Source: Paucisalibacillus globulus
Lineage (GTDB): Bacteria > Bacillota > Bacilli > Bacillales > Amphibacillaceae
DNA length: 64,000 nt
Direction: 5' to 3'
Assembly: GCF_900184735.1 (NCBI RefSeq)
Contig: NZ_LT855386.1
Span: 518,988-582,987, forward strand
The notes below the pieces were generated by a model that had not been told where the DNA came from, ran no database searches, and was given only the letters and a program-made list of their open reading frames with translations. The translations under genes were made by a program, and so were the position numbers. Shown piece by piece: positions 51,472-59,439 of the stretch (positions are counted from its first letter, which is position 1; every line of letters begins with the position of its first letter).

Positions 51472-51990
51472 ATGAAATACGGTATTGCTATTTTCCCTTC
51501 CAAAGTAATCCAGGACGAAGCTAATTCTTATCGTAAACGGTACGACCCACACTATCCATTAATTCCACCTCATATTACATTAAAGGAAGCATTTGTTGCT
51601 GATGATGATATGATTAACGAATTAATCCCAGAGTTAAAGCGAATTGCAAATGAAACAGAACCGATTACCATTCGTATTAATAAGGCGAGTTCTTTTGTTC
51701 CGGTAACAAATACTATTTACTTAAAAGTAGAACCTAATGAAGCGTTGACAAATCTTTACGAAAAACTTCATGAAGGAAAGTTCCCGCAAAATAAAAAGTA
51801 CGCTTTTGTTCCACATATTACCATTGGTCAAAAACTAATGGATGATGAGTATTCTGATGTCTTCGGTAGATTAAAGATGAAGAGTTTTGATTATGAAGAA
51901 GAAGTTGACCGTTTCCAACTTCTGTACCAATTAGAAAACGGTTCTTGGACAGTATATGAATCGTTTGTTTTCGGTCAGGAACTTGTATGA
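51472..51990 (+). CDS. yjcG: 2H phosphoesterase (2'-5' RNA ligase-like) YjcG
   Basis: A 172-residue protein with the two His-x-Thr-x motifs, PPHITLKEAF (about residue 36) and VPHITIGQKL (about residue 118), that define 2H phosphoesterases. It may act on cyclic phosphates in RNA or nucleotides. AGGAGG precedes the ATG. It overlaps the next gene by ATGA, and the pair follows the same order as in B. subtilis yjcG-yjcF. Confidence 0.9.
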   Translation: MKYGIAIFPSKVIQDEANSYRKRYDPHYPLIPPHITLKEAFVADDDMINELIPELKRIANETEPITIRINKASSFVPVTNTIYLKVEPNEALTNLYEKLHEGKFPQNKKYAFVPHITIGQKLMDDEYSDVFGRLKMKSFDYEEEVDRFQLLYQLENGSWTVYESFVFGQELV

Positions 51991-52412
51991 ATATAGAGAT
52001 AGTTGAGACACCCGAAGAAAGAAAACATGCTTTTCATGTACGGACGGTAGTATTTGTCGAGGAACAAAAAGTGCCTGAAGAGGAAGAACTTGATCAATTC
52101 GATGAAACTGCAATTCACTTTGTTGGTTATAAGGATAATCAACCGATTGCAGCTAGTCGTTTAAGATTTGTTGAAGAATACGGCAAATTAGAACGTATTT
52201 GTGTATTAAAAGAATATCGTGGAAAGTCCTTTGGAAAAGATATGATACAAGCAATGGAAAATATCATCAAGAAAAACGGTTATACAAAAGCCAAACTAAA
52301 TGCCCAAACACACGCCGAAGATTTTTATAAGAAATTGGGATACACAACAGTATCGGGCGAATTTCTTGATGCCGGCATTCCACATGTAACTATGATTAAA
52401 GAACAACTATAA
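51987..52412 (+). CDS. yjcF: GNAT-family acetyltransferase YjcF
   Basis: A 141-residue GNAT protein with RTVVFVEEQKVPEEEELDQFDETAIHFVG near the start and the acetyl-CoA loop ERICVLKEYRGKSFGKDMIQAMENII. Translationally coupled to yjcG by a 4-nt overlap. Its substrate is unknown. A terminator follows at once. Confidence 0.88.
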   Translation: MNIEIVETPEERKHAFHVRTVVFVEEQKVPEEEELDQFDETAIHFVGYKDNQPIAASRLRFVEEYGKLERICVLKEYRGKSFGKDMIQAMENIIKKNGYTKAKLNAQTHAEDFYKKLGYTTVSGEFLDAGIPHVTMIKEQL

Positions 52413-52443
52413 ACAGTCCCAATTATAGGGACTGTTTTTTTCT
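52411..52443 (+). terminator. Terminator of the yjcH-yjcG-yjcF genes
   Basis: AAACAGTCCC-AATTATA-GGGACTGTTT and a T run, at the yjcF stop. Confidence 0.88.
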
Positions 52444-52505
52444 GCCCCTTTTTATGAATGACTTTTATAATCCGGTTCATCCTAAGTTTGAAAGGGGCGT
52501 TTTGG

Positions 52506-53207
52506 TTGATATCCTATTCTCAAATGTTTGCTGATACATTATTTGGCTTCATCGCCTTATATGTTTTAACAAAAGTCCTCGGAAAGACACAAATTTCACA
52601 ACTCACTGCATTTGACTTTATTTCTGCAATTATTCTTGGAGAACTCGTTGGTAATGCGATGTTTGATGACAAAGCAAGTATATTTGAGATGGCTTTCGTT
52701 CTTTTTTTATGGGGGGCACTATTATATTCCACAGAGATTATCACCCAGAAGTTTAGATCGACCCGTGCTCTACTTGAAGGATCTCCCGAGATTGTTATTC
52801 GAAGGGGAAAAATGATTCGAGATGTCATGAAAAAGAACAAATTAGATGTCAATCAACTCCAGCATCTCTTGCGTGAGAAAGATGTATTTTCTGTTCGTGA
52901 GGTGGAATATGCAATACTAGAAACAAATGGTGCCATCTCCGTGCTTAAAAAGTCTGATTATCAATCACCAACTCGAAAAGATATGAAGCTAGCACCCCAA
53001 CCAGCAAATCTTTCCGTCACGTTAATTAATGATGGAGAAATAATCTATGATAATTTAGAGGAAAAAAATCTCACAGAGGAATGGTTGTTAAAAGAACTAA
53101 GAGAACAAGGTTATGATCAAGTTAAAGATGTGTTTTATGCAGAGTATATTAAAGATGAAGAATTATTAGTGTTACCTTTTGTGAACCGAGGAAAAAGAAA
53201 GAAATAG
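52506..53207 (+). CDS. YetF-like (DUF421) membrane protein
   Basis: About 233 residues from TTG 52506, which follows AAAGGGG by 8 nt; an ATG at 52458 lies within the preceding terminator area. Three membrane helices (residues 8-80) include KTQISQLTAFDFISAIILGELVG, and two cytoplasmic alpha/beta domains follow (GSPEIVIRRGKMIRDVMKKNKL and PANLSVTLINDGEIIYDNL), the YetF plan. Family members occur in sporulating bacteria and contribute to germination or unknown membrane functions. Confidence 0.82.
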   Translation: MISYSQMFADTLFGFIALYVLTKVLGKTQISQLTAFDFISAIILGELVGNAMFDDKASIFEMAFVLFLWGALLYSTEIITQKFRSTRALLEGSPEIVIRRGKMIRDVMKKNKLDVNQLQHLLREKDVFSVREVEYAILETNGAISVLKKSDYQSPTRKDMKLAPQPANLSVTLINDGEIIYDNLEEKNLTEEWLLKELREQGYDQVKDVFYAEYIKDEELLVLPFVNRGKRKK

Positions 53208-53227
53208 TATGTATTCAAAAGAGTTAT

Positions 53228-53268
53228 GAGACTGGGACAAAACAAAATGTTTAGGTCCCAGTCTCTTG
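53228..53268. terminator. TGGGACA-type hairpin after the YetF-like gene
   Basis: Perfect arms GAGACTGGGAC (53228-53238) and GTCCCAGTCTC (53255-53265). It ends the YetF-like gene and includes the stop of a small minus-strand frame. The arm resembles those at 14088 and 18077. Confidence 0.75.
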
Positions 53269-53370
53269 TTGAATTTCAGTAACTAATTCATCAAAGAGTA
53301 ATGGGAAATATGCATCCCAAGCTTGTAAAAAACTCCTCTTCCATGGTTCTGTTAAATTCTCCCACTTCAT
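53251..53370 (-). CDS. Possible 39-residue protein or gene fragment
   Basis: ATG 53370 with GGGGGT 7-8 nt upstream, encoding MKWENLTEPWKRSFLQAWDA and 19 more residues, ending in the terminator hairpin. The start resembles the N-terminus of nucleoside/cytosine deaminase-like proteins (W-x-x-L-x-x-P-W-x-x-x-x-x-x-A-W-x-A), but the catalytic domain is missing. It is either a small protein or the leftover of a longer gene. Confidence 0.4.
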   Translation of the reverse strand: MKWENLTEPWKRSFLQAWDAYFPLLFDELVTEIQQETGT

Positions 53371-53414
53371 TAAGGATACCCCCATACTTTTTTAAACATC
53401 ATACCACAGAGAAA

Positions 53415-53446
53415 AAGGACAGCCTAATGAATATTAGACTGTCCTT
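53415..53446 (-). terminator. Terminator of the 89-residue gene
   Basis: AAGGACAG and CTGTCCTT arms with an inner CTAAT/ATTAG pairing; on the minus strand a T run follows. Confidence 0.7.
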
Positions 53447-53715
53447 CATACCCGTTCATTTATAAAATAACCTAATCCTGTCAATTCTGTGTAAACCTCA
53501 TCTAAATCTACACTCGAAACCTGTACCTCTTTATTTAGATTAGCTACTTTGAGGCTTTGGTTTCTGAGTTCTTCCTCGTGTTTTAATTCCTCATAATTGG
53601 ATTTTAAGATAGTCTTATAAGGTTTCTCAACAGTTGAAACCGTTCTTTTCCTCGTTACCATTCTTTTTTGATAATCCGCATATTCATGTTGTTGAATCGG
53701 TAATATATATCCCAT
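53446..53715 (-). CDS. Uncharacterised 89-residue protein near the spore-coat genes
   Basis: A basic, soluble protein beginning GYILPIQQHEYADYQKRMV, with no recognised domain. GGGGGTAGT precedes the ATG. The next genes leftward and rightward are unrelated in strand, and it ends at its own terminator. Position beside coat genes makes a sporulation role possible, but nothing in the sequence proves it. Confidence 0.6.
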   Translation of the reverse strand: MGYILPIQQHEYADYQKRMVTRKRTVSTVEKPYKTILKSNYEELKHEEELRNQSLKVANLNKEVQVSSVDLDEVYTELTGLGYFINERV

Positions 53716-53789
53716 ATTACTACCCCCTCAACCTTTTAATATAGTAATTCGAAGGTCTTTTCTTATTTATGTCTGTTACTCTCTATATA

Positions 53790-53987
53790 TTAACCTTCCA
53801 TCTTCTTTTCAAACTCTTTCACCCATTTCTCAATTTCGCCGATGGTTTTCATAAATCGTTTATTCCATTCATTCATATCCTTTTCATAAGAAATCATTTT
53901 CTTTTCGGGTTGCTGGAACCACTTTTCATTCTTCTCCAGATGTTTTTCAATAATGCCTAATTCTTCTATAAATTTTTTCTTGTCCAT
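53790..53987 (-). CDS. Small coiled-coil protein
   Basis: A 65-residue protein almost wholly alpha-helical, rich in Lys, Glu and Trp, with heptad-like spacing (KFIEELGIIEKHLEKNEKWF, then EIEKWVKEFEKKMEG). ATG 53987 follows AAGGGGGG. No family is recognised. It lies between two other small genes on the same strand. Confidence 0.6.
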   Translation of the reverse strand: MDKKKFIEELGIIEKHLEKNEKWFQQPEKKMISYEKDMNEWNKRFMKTIGEIEKWVKEFEKKMEG

Positions 53988-54013
53988 TTGCACCCCCCTT
54001 TATTTTTTCAGAT

Positions 54014-54040
54014 TAAAAATGGCAGCTAAATTAGCTGCCA
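54014..54040 (-). terminator. Terminator of the 64-residue gene
   Basis: TGGCAGCTAA-A-TTAGCTGCCA with an ATTTTT tail on the minus strand. Confidence 0.8.
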
Positions 54041-54077
54041 TGGTTATGGATTAGAATTGGAACTACCTTTCTTTAGC

Positions 54078-54272
54078 TTAAATCCAAGAAAACGGTCCTC
54101 TGTCCCTATCATCACGATGTTCATCGTTATCTGAACTACTACTTGACTCCATTCTTCCTTCTTCTCTAACTCCACCAATAATTGGGTCATATCTTCTTTT
54201 TGGTTTAATGATGACATTTTCAGCTTCAATTACAAGGTCCTTTACACGGATTACTCTTCTATTTTCAGACAT
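54078..54272 (-). CDS. Small protein with probable sigma-K promoter, likely spore-coat associated
   Basis: A 64-residue protein starting at ATG 54272 after AAGGAGTGA. The first half is basic (SENRRVIRVKDLVIEAENVI), the second a Ser/Asp/Arg-rich tail (MESSSSSDNDEHRDDRDRG). No family is recognised. A sigma-K-type promoter at 54306-54333 lies right upstream, and the divergent neighbour is a CotY/CotZ-type coat gene with its own such promoter, so a mother-cell coat role is likely. Confidence 0.62.
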   Translation of the reverse strand: MSENRRVIRVKDLVIEAENVIIKPKRRYDPIIGGVREEGRMESSSSSDNDEHRDDRDRGPFSWI

Positions 54273-54305
54273 GCTTGTCACTCCTTCATGATATATGCTC
54301 GGTAT

Positions 54306-54333
54306 TAGTCTATGTAACTAGTGTCGAGTGAGT
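54306..54333 (-). promoter_or_regulatory. Sigma-K-like promoter of the 64-residue gene
   Basis: Minus strand AC (54333-54332), 17-nt spacer, CATAGACTA (54314-54306), fitting AC-N16/17-CATAnnnTA. Confidence 0.6.
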
Positions 54334-54427
54334 ATGGTCATCTGTCCTAAGTTATCAATCTTTTTTAGGCGGATAAGAAGAACAATAATTTATAAGGACC
54401 TTTATAAATTATCGTGCAGGTGCCCAC

Positions 54428-54454
54428 ACCATATAGCCTCTAACACATATTCTA
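54428..54454 (+). promoter_or_regulatory. Sigma-K-like promoter of the CotY/CotZ gene
   Basis: AC (54428-54429), 16-nt spacer, CATATTCTA (54446-54454), fitting AC-N16/17-CATAnnnTA, 45 nt before the start codon. Confidence 0.65.
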
Positions 54455-54499
54455 TTAAAGACAATAAGTCAATTCGTATTATGAAAGGAGAAATGTTTC

Positions 54500-54988
54500 A
54501 TGGGTTGTAACCATGGTAGAGTAGCAGGTGCGGCAACAGATAACTGCGTTTGTGAGATTCTTCGAGATATTGTTGATGCTCAAAACGATGTTATTGAAAA
54601 TTGCTGTGACACTAGTTGTGAACAATCAATAAACGATTTATTAGGTGAAACTGATCCAGGTAATGGCTTGGATACAGTACCTGTAATATTATATTGTGCA
54701 GGTGACTGTAAGCCATTTAAGGGCTTCGGTGCAAGACGTGGTCATGAACTAGGTGAAATGGGCGATATCAAAGGTAGCTTCATTTTCCGTGTGAAGACAG
54801 TTACTGATGACTGCTGTGCGGTATTAGAATTGTTACTTGATCGTCATGACCATGATGATTGTCATGAATTAAAGAGTCCATGCAATCAAAAAACTGATAA
54901 CCTACAGAACACAGGAATCTGCATCACTGTAGATTTAGACTGTTTCTGTCACGTTACTTGTTTACCAGCTATCAATGTATTTAACTAA
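54500..54988 (+). CDS. Spore coat protein of the CotY/CotZ family
   Basis: A 162-residue Cys-rich coat or exosporium protein (14 or more Cys; for example CVCEILRDIVDAQN, ENCCDTSC, CITVDLDCFCHVTCLPA). The start CVCEILRDI and DIKGSFIFRVKTVTDDCCAVLELL are hallmarks of CotY/CotZ/ExsY, which self-assemble into disulfide-linked layers of the outer coat. GAAAGGAG lies upstream of the ATG at 54500. It is transcribed alone toward a terminator, with CotO encoded convergently. Confidence 0.92.
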   Translation: MGCNHGRVAGAATDNCVCEILRDIVDAQNDVIENCCDTSCEQSINDLLGETDPGNGLDTVPVILYCAGDCKPFKGFGARRGHELGEMGDIKGSFIFRVKTVTDDCCAVLELLLDRHDHDDCHELKSPCNQKTDNLQNTGICITVDLDCFCHVTCLPAINVFN

Positions 54989-54995
54989 TTATTTT

Positions 54996-55036
54996 AGGAA
55001 CACCATGGAGTATAGCTCTATGGTGTTCCTTTTTTA
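54996..55036 (+). terminator. Terminator of the CotY/CotZ gene
   Basis: AGGAACACCATGGAG-TATAG-CTCTATGGTGTTCCT with a T run, 8 nt after the stop. Confidence 0.88.
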
Positions 55037-55114
55037 TTACAAAAAGAGCTCTGGTATTGAATACAAAAATATATTCAGACCAAAGCTTTTCTATAATTCC
55101 ATCTTAGACTCTAT

Positions 55115-55732
55115 TTAAAATCCTAATCCTAATAATTGGATATCCTTAATATCTTCTTGATTGATAAATACAGTTCTCCTTCCTACTCTCATTTGCATTT
55201 CATTATCCTCTAAACCAAGGATAATTCCTCGATATTTTCTTTCTACTGTTATCACTTCACATCTCATTCTTGGTAAGTGACTAGACGTATTCAAGAAATA
55301 ATCAATTTTCTCCTGAATGTTCATATCTTTAAAATTCTTCTTGTCTTCACGCTCTTTTATATCTTGAGATGAATTAACTTCAGTTTGCTGTAATTCCTGA
55401 ACTGGTTCTACTGCATCATTATGGAAAGAACTCAAAGAAGTTCTTCTTTTTTTTGTTGATTGAATTGGTGCTTTTTCTTGTTCTGGACTATTTTGCTTAC
55501 TTACTTTCATTTCTTGTGGATTTTCTACTGTACTATTTTGGAATGGGCTTATAGTTGGTCTTTTTTTAATTGGTGTTTGAGTTGTTTTTTTTTTCGTTTC
55601 TGGATTTGGTGATGATGATGAGGAATTTTTGGGTGTTGTATAGAAATGCTGCATTGGTGCATTTGGCTTACCTTGAATTGGCTGTTGAATATACAATAAT
55701 GGTTCATTTGCAAATTTACTACGTTTAGACAT
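55115..55732 (-). CDS. cotO: CotO-like spore coat protein
   Basis: A 205-residue protein starting at ATG 55732 after GAAAGGAG. The N-terminus FANEPLLYIQQP and C-terminus (YFLNTSSHLPRMRCEVITVERKYRGIILG to VGRRTVFINQEDIKDIQLLGLGF) match the conserved ends of CotO (YjbX) as I know it. The middle is a low-complexity Lys/Pro/Ser/Thr region. In B. subtilis the gene also adjoins cotZ. It functions in outer coat assembly. Confidence 0.85.
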   Translation of the reverse strand: MSKRSKFANEPLLYIQQPIQGKPNAPMQHFYTTPKNSSSSSPNPETKKKTTQTPIKKRPTISPFQNSTVENPQEMKVSKQNSPEQEKAPIQSTKKRRTSLSSFHNDAVEPVQELQQTEVNSSQDIKEREDKKNFKDMNIQEKIDYFLNTSSHLPRMRCEVITVERKYRGIILGLEDNEMQMRVGRRTVFINQEDIKDIQLLGLGF

Positions 55733-55767
55733 GATGTACGATCTCCTTTCTAATTCAGTTATCACCC

Positions 55768-55795
55768 CATTATATGAACTTCAGTAACGAATTGT
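55768..55795 (-). promoter_or_regulatory. Sigma-K-like promoter of cotO
   Basis: Minus strand AC (55795-55794), 17-nt spacer, CATATAATG (55776-55768), one mismatch to CATAnnnTA. Confidence 0.5.
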
Positions 55796-55852
55796 GTAAA
55801 TGCCCATGGAATATGTATTTCGTAGAATAATCACCATAAATATGATTCAAAA

Positions 55853-55892
55853 AAACAAAAAAATAGCAGGAGATCAAAACTACCTGCTATTT
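55853..55892 (-). terminator. Terminator of mgtE
   Basis: AAATAGCAGG and CCTGCTATTT arms with a T-rich tail on the minus strand. Confidence 0.82.
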
Positions 55893-55905
55893 CTTAAATA
55901 CTAAA

Positions 55906-57267
55906 CTACAACAAAAAGCTCATAAAAGCTGTTGCTAATCCAAAATAGATTAATACAGAAATTATATCGTTTATGGTCGTTATAAATGGACCTGATGCAA
56001 CTGCAGGGTCAATTTTCATGCGATGCATAATAATTGGAATCAAAGAACCAGCTAATGTTGCTACTACTAAAGTGGCCATGATCGACAAACCAACCAAAAT
56101 ACCTAAATATAGATTATCTTGCCATAAAAAGATTACAACCGTAATGATGATTCCACAAACAGTTCCGGTAATGAGACCTGTACCCGCTTCTCTTAAAATC
56201 AATTTTAACTTTCCTTCGGTTCCATATTCACCGGTGGCTAGTCCCCTAACGGCAACAGCTAATGCCTGTGTACCGGTATTACCTGCCATTCCTGCGATGA
56301 GCGGGATAAAAATAGAAAGAATCGTTACTTGACTTAATGTATCTTCAAACTGTCCGATTAGACTGGCTGTTAATAACCCTAAGAATAATAAAATGACTAA
56401 CCATGGTAGTCTCTTTTTTGCTGCAACAAGTGGACTGGTATCAGGGCGATCCCCATCAGAAATACCAGCTAGTTTCGAGTAATCTTCACTAGCTTCTTCA
56501 TCAATAACATCTAGAATATCATCAACTGTGATAATCCCTAGTAAATGTTGTTGAAAATCTACAACTGGAACCGCAAGGAAATCATAGTCTCGCATAATCT
56601 TTGCGACTTCTTCCTGATCTTCAGCAACAGAAACATAAAATACATTCTCATTCATAATGTCTTCAATCTTTGTTTCATCACTCGATATGATGAGGTCTCT
56701 AAGTGAAAGAACTCCAACCAGTTTCTTATCACGATCAATTACATATAAATAGTAAATGGTTTCGGCATCTGGTCCCTCTTCTTTTAATTGAAGCATGGTA
56801 TCTCTTACTGACTGTGTTTTAAAGACAGAAATATATTCTGTCGTCATAATACTACCAGCAGTCTTTTCTTCATAATGAAGAAGATCCTTTATATCCTCAG
56901 CATCCTCCTCATCCATTATGGTTAGAAAGCTAACAACCTTATCTTTTTCCATCTCGTTTAGGATATCAACCGCATCATCTGTAGCCATTTCTGCGAAGAT
57001 CATCGATGCAAAACGTGGATCCATTTCTGAGAAAAACGGTTCAGTATCTTCCAGTTCAATATGTTCCATCATTGCTGCAACTTCTTCTGGTGACAGATAG
57101 CTATATATAAGCATTCGATCGGTTGCATCAACTTCCATGAAAAATTCAGCTTGGTCAAATGGGTGCATTTCAAAGAAGTTCGTTCTAAATGTATCAATTC
57201 TCTCTTCTTGTAAATACTTTTTAAGTTTTTCGAACATCACTTCTTTCAATTCTTCAATATTTTCCAT
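55906..57267 (-). CDS. mgtE: Magnesium transporter MgtE
   Basis: A 453-residue Mg2+ channel. Residues 25-130 form the superhelical N domain (EVAAMMEHIELEDTEPFFSEM), 135-255 two CBS domains (AGSIMTTEYISVFKTQSVRD; IMNENVFYVSVAED), and 285-453 five helices with the pore motif AGMAGNTGTQALAVAVRGLA and KLILREAGTGLITG. It imports Mg2+ and closes when Mg2+ binds to the N and CBS domains. No M-box riboswitch is seen in the 170-nt leader. AGGAGGG precedes the ATG. Confidence 0.94.
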   Translation of the reverse strand: MENIEELKEVMFEKLKKYLQEERIDTFRTNFFEMHPFDQAEFFMEVDATDRMLIYSYLSPEEVAAMMEHIELEDTEPFFSEMDPRFASMIFAEMATDDAVDILNEMEKDKVVSFLTIMDEEDAEDIKDLLHYEEKTAGSIMTTEYISVFKTQSVRDTMLQLKEEGPDAETIYYLYVIDRDKKLVGVLSLRDLIISSDETKIEDIMNENVFYVSVAEDQEEVAKIMRDYDFLAVPVVDFQQHLLGIITVDDILDVIDEEASEDYSKLAGISDGDRPDTSPLVAAKKRLPWLVILLFLGLLTASLIGQFEDTLSQVTILSIFIPLIAGMAGNTGTQALAVAVRGLATGEYGTEGKLKLILREAGTGLITGTVCGIIITVVIFLWQDNLYLGILVGLSIMATLVVATLAGSLIPIIMHRMKIDPAVASGPFITTINDIISVLIYFGLATAFMSFLL

Positions 57268-57440
57268 GGCGCAACCCTCCTTTTTTTCTCCACTTCTATT
57301 TATACCATACCCTACAAAATCATTCAGCTAACATTCTAAAAAAATGTTATAATAATATAATGCTTAAAAAATATACTAAAATCGTGTAAACTTTAATGGG
57401 ATGTAAGTTCATTAGTTCATATAGAAAGTTAGGATAAGAC

Positions 57441-58619
57441 ATGAATACTACTAAAAATAACCTTGACTATACATTAATAACCATAATTGTTTTACTTGGC
57501 ATTGTAAGTATTTTTACAATAAATACAGTCGAACCAACATTACCAGCAAAATTAGCAGATCAAAATTTCTTTGTGAAACAAGTTGTTTGGTATATCGGTG
57601 GGAGCATACTAATTGCTCTGATTATGTTAATTGATTATGACCGTTTCAGACAATTAACTTGGATTCTGTATGGTATTGGGATGACAATGCTATTTATGCT
57701 ATTCCTAGGTGGGATCGGATTACCCATACCATTTATACATGAAGCAAACGGTGCAGTCAGTTGGTTTTTATTCCCCTTACTTGGGACATTACAACCTGCT
57801 GAATTTATGAAAATAATATTAATTCTCACACTAGCTCATGTTATGTATGCACATAACCAAAAATTTGTAACGCAAACCATCAAGAGTGATCTTTGGTTAT
57901 TATCTAAGATTCTACTTTTATCACTCCCACCTATGGGACTTATTGCAGTCCAACCCGATCTAGGTGGATTTTTAGTCATGTGTGCTTTAACGGGTGCAAT
58001 GATTTTAGTATCTGGTATTCGATGGCGATTGATCTTCTCTATTATATTAATTGGTCTAGCAATAATAGGGTTGTTTGTAGCAGCTTATTTTCTGTTCCCA
58101 AACTCTGTTGCAGTTTTTCTAGAGGAATCTGTCTTTAAGCATGTATCCAGTCGTTTCTATGGATGGTTATACCCAGAACAATACTCTGATTCGGGATTCC
58201 AACTGATTCGGGCCATGATGGCCATTGGCTCAGGTCAACTTTTTGGAAAAGGAATCGAAATAATGCAAGTTAATGTACCCGAGCGACACACTGATATGAT
58301 ATTTACTGCTATTGCAGAACAATTTGGTTTTATTGGTTCTAGTATTGTTGTGACCTTATTTTTCCTATTACTGTATCGTCTTATCCATATAGCAATCCAA
58401 AGTAATGATAGCTATGGAAGTTATATTGTAACTGGAATCGTAGGTATGTTTGCATATCAAATATTTCAAAATATAGGTATGTCCATCCAATTACTACCGA
58501 TTACTGGACTTCCATTACCATTTCTAAGCTATGGTGGAAGCTCAACCTTAACCTATTTAATCGCAATTGGTATTGTATTAAATATCCACTCTAGAACAAG
58601 AAAATATATGTTTGAATAA
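57441..58619 (+). CDS. FtsW/RodA/SpoVE-family peptidoglycan polymerase paralogue
   Basis: A 392-residue protein with ten helices. The SEDS core motifs are present: LQPAEFMKIILIL, AVQPDLGGFLVM, SDSGFQLIRAMMAIGSGQLFGKG, RHTDMIFTAIAEQFGFIG and LPLPFLSYGGSSTL. The sequence is closer to RodA than FtsW (short N-terminus). SEDS proteins polymerise lipid II for cell wall. No partner penicillin-binding protein is encoded nearby. In B. subtilis this yjb block lacks such a gene here, so it is an insertion or a local difference. Confidence 0.9.
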   Translation: MNTTKNNLDYTLITIIVLLGIVSIFTINTVEPTLPAKLADQNFFVKQVVWYIGGSILIALIMLIDYDRFRQLTWILYGIGMTMLFMLFLGGIGLPIPFIHEANGAVSWFLFPLLGTLQPAEFMKIILILTLAHVMYAHNQKFVTQTIKSDLWLLSKILLLSLPPMGLIAVQPDLGGFLVMCALTGAMILVSGIRWRLIFSIILIGLAIIGLFVAAYFLFPNSVAVFLEESVFKHVSSRFYGWLYPEQYSDSGFQLIRAMMAIGSGQLFGKGIEIMQVNVPERHTDMIFTAIAEQFGFIGSSIVVTLFFLLLYRLIHIAIQSNDSYGSYIVTGIVGMFAYQIFQNIGMSIQLLPITGLPLPFLSYGGSSTLTYLIAIGIVLNIHSRTRKYMFE

Positions 58620-58649
58620 AGCGAGAATAGGATAAACTATTCTCGCTTT
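58618..58649 (+). terminator. Terminator of the RodA-like gene
   Basis: Perfect 13-bp arms AAAGCGAGAATAG-GATAAA-CTATTCTCGCTTT, overlapping the stop codon; only a short T tail. Confidence 0.7.
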
Positions 58650-58669
58650 CATTATAAGGGGGTGAATCA

Positions 58670-59416
58670 ATGAAGATAGACGTCATTGGTGATATTCATG
58701 GTTGCTATCGTGAGCTTTGCACTTTATTTGAAGAATTGGGTTACCATAAGGAGCAAGGAATCTATGTTCATCCTAATGGTAGGATTCCTGTATTTGTAGG
58801 TGATCTAACTGATCGTGGTCCCGATTCCATTAAAGTCATTCAACTCGTGTATGAGTTGGTATTCAAAAATAAAAAAGCAAAATATGTACCAGGGAATCAT
58901 TGTAATAAACTATATCGTTTTTTCCTTGGGAATAATGTAAAACAACAACACGGCCTTGAAACGACAGTTGAGGAGTATGAAGCACTAGATTCTAAAATGC
59001 AAGGCCACATCAGACAACAGTTTATTCGCTTATATGAAGAGGCACCACTTTACTTGGAATTACCAGAAGCTAATGCAGTTGTGGCACATGCAGGCATAAA
59101 AAAATCATATATTGGCCGCCATGACAAAAAAGTAAAAACCTTTGTGTTATATGGTGATATTACTGGGGAATTTGATGAGGCTGGAAGGCCGATTCGTAGA
59201 GATTGGGCACAAAACTATAATGGAAATACTTGGATTATATATGGGCATACACCAGTATTAAAACCAAGAAAGGTTAACAAAACGATTAATATTGATACAG
59301 GATGTGTATTCGGGAATAAGTTAACTGCCTTTAGGCTTCCTGAAGAAACAACTATATCTGTTCCATCTGAACAACCATTTAATGCAGAAAAATTTAGATC
59401 CTTTCCGGATGAATAA
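58670..59416 (+). CDS. prpE: Bis(5'-nucleosyl)-tetraphosphatase PrpE
   Basis: A 248-residue metallophosphatase. Motifs [44 protein letters not shown] and IYGHTPVL form the two-metal PPP-type site. PrpE of B. subtilis cleaves Ap4A asymmetrically and also acts in spore germination. AAGGGGGTG precedes the ATG. The gene is convergent with the pseudouridine synthase gene, as in the yjb block of B. subtilis. Confidence 0.9.
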   Translation: MKIDVIGDIHGCYRELCTLFEELGYHKEQGIYVHPNGRIPVFVGDLTDRGPDSIKVIQLVYELVFKNKKAKYVPGNHCNKLYRFFLGNNVKQQHGLETTVEEYEALDSKMQGHIRQQFIRLYEEAPLYLELPEANAVVAHAGIKKSYIGRHDKKVKTFVLYGDITGEFDEAGRPIRRDWAQNYNGNTWIIYGHTPVLKPRKVNKTINIDTGCVFGNKLTAFRLPEETTISVPSEQPFNAEKFRSFPDE

Positions 59417-59439
59417 TCAATATTCATCTTGAAAGGATC
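59397..59439. terminator. Bidirectional hairpin between prpE and the pseudouridine synthase gene
   Basis: GATCCTTTC and GAAAGGATC outer arms and inner ATGAAT/ATTCAT pairing, covering both stop codons. Confidence 0.65.

Noticed and set aside
55973-56332. Plus-strand 119-residue frame inside mgtE
   Set aside because: Antisense shadow of the MgtE membrane region; no ribosome site and no family resemblance.
57268-57440. M-box magnesium riboswitch in the mgtE leader
   Set aside because: Only about 170 nt separate mgtE from the divergent gene, and no conserved M-box stems or terminator hairpin can be seen.
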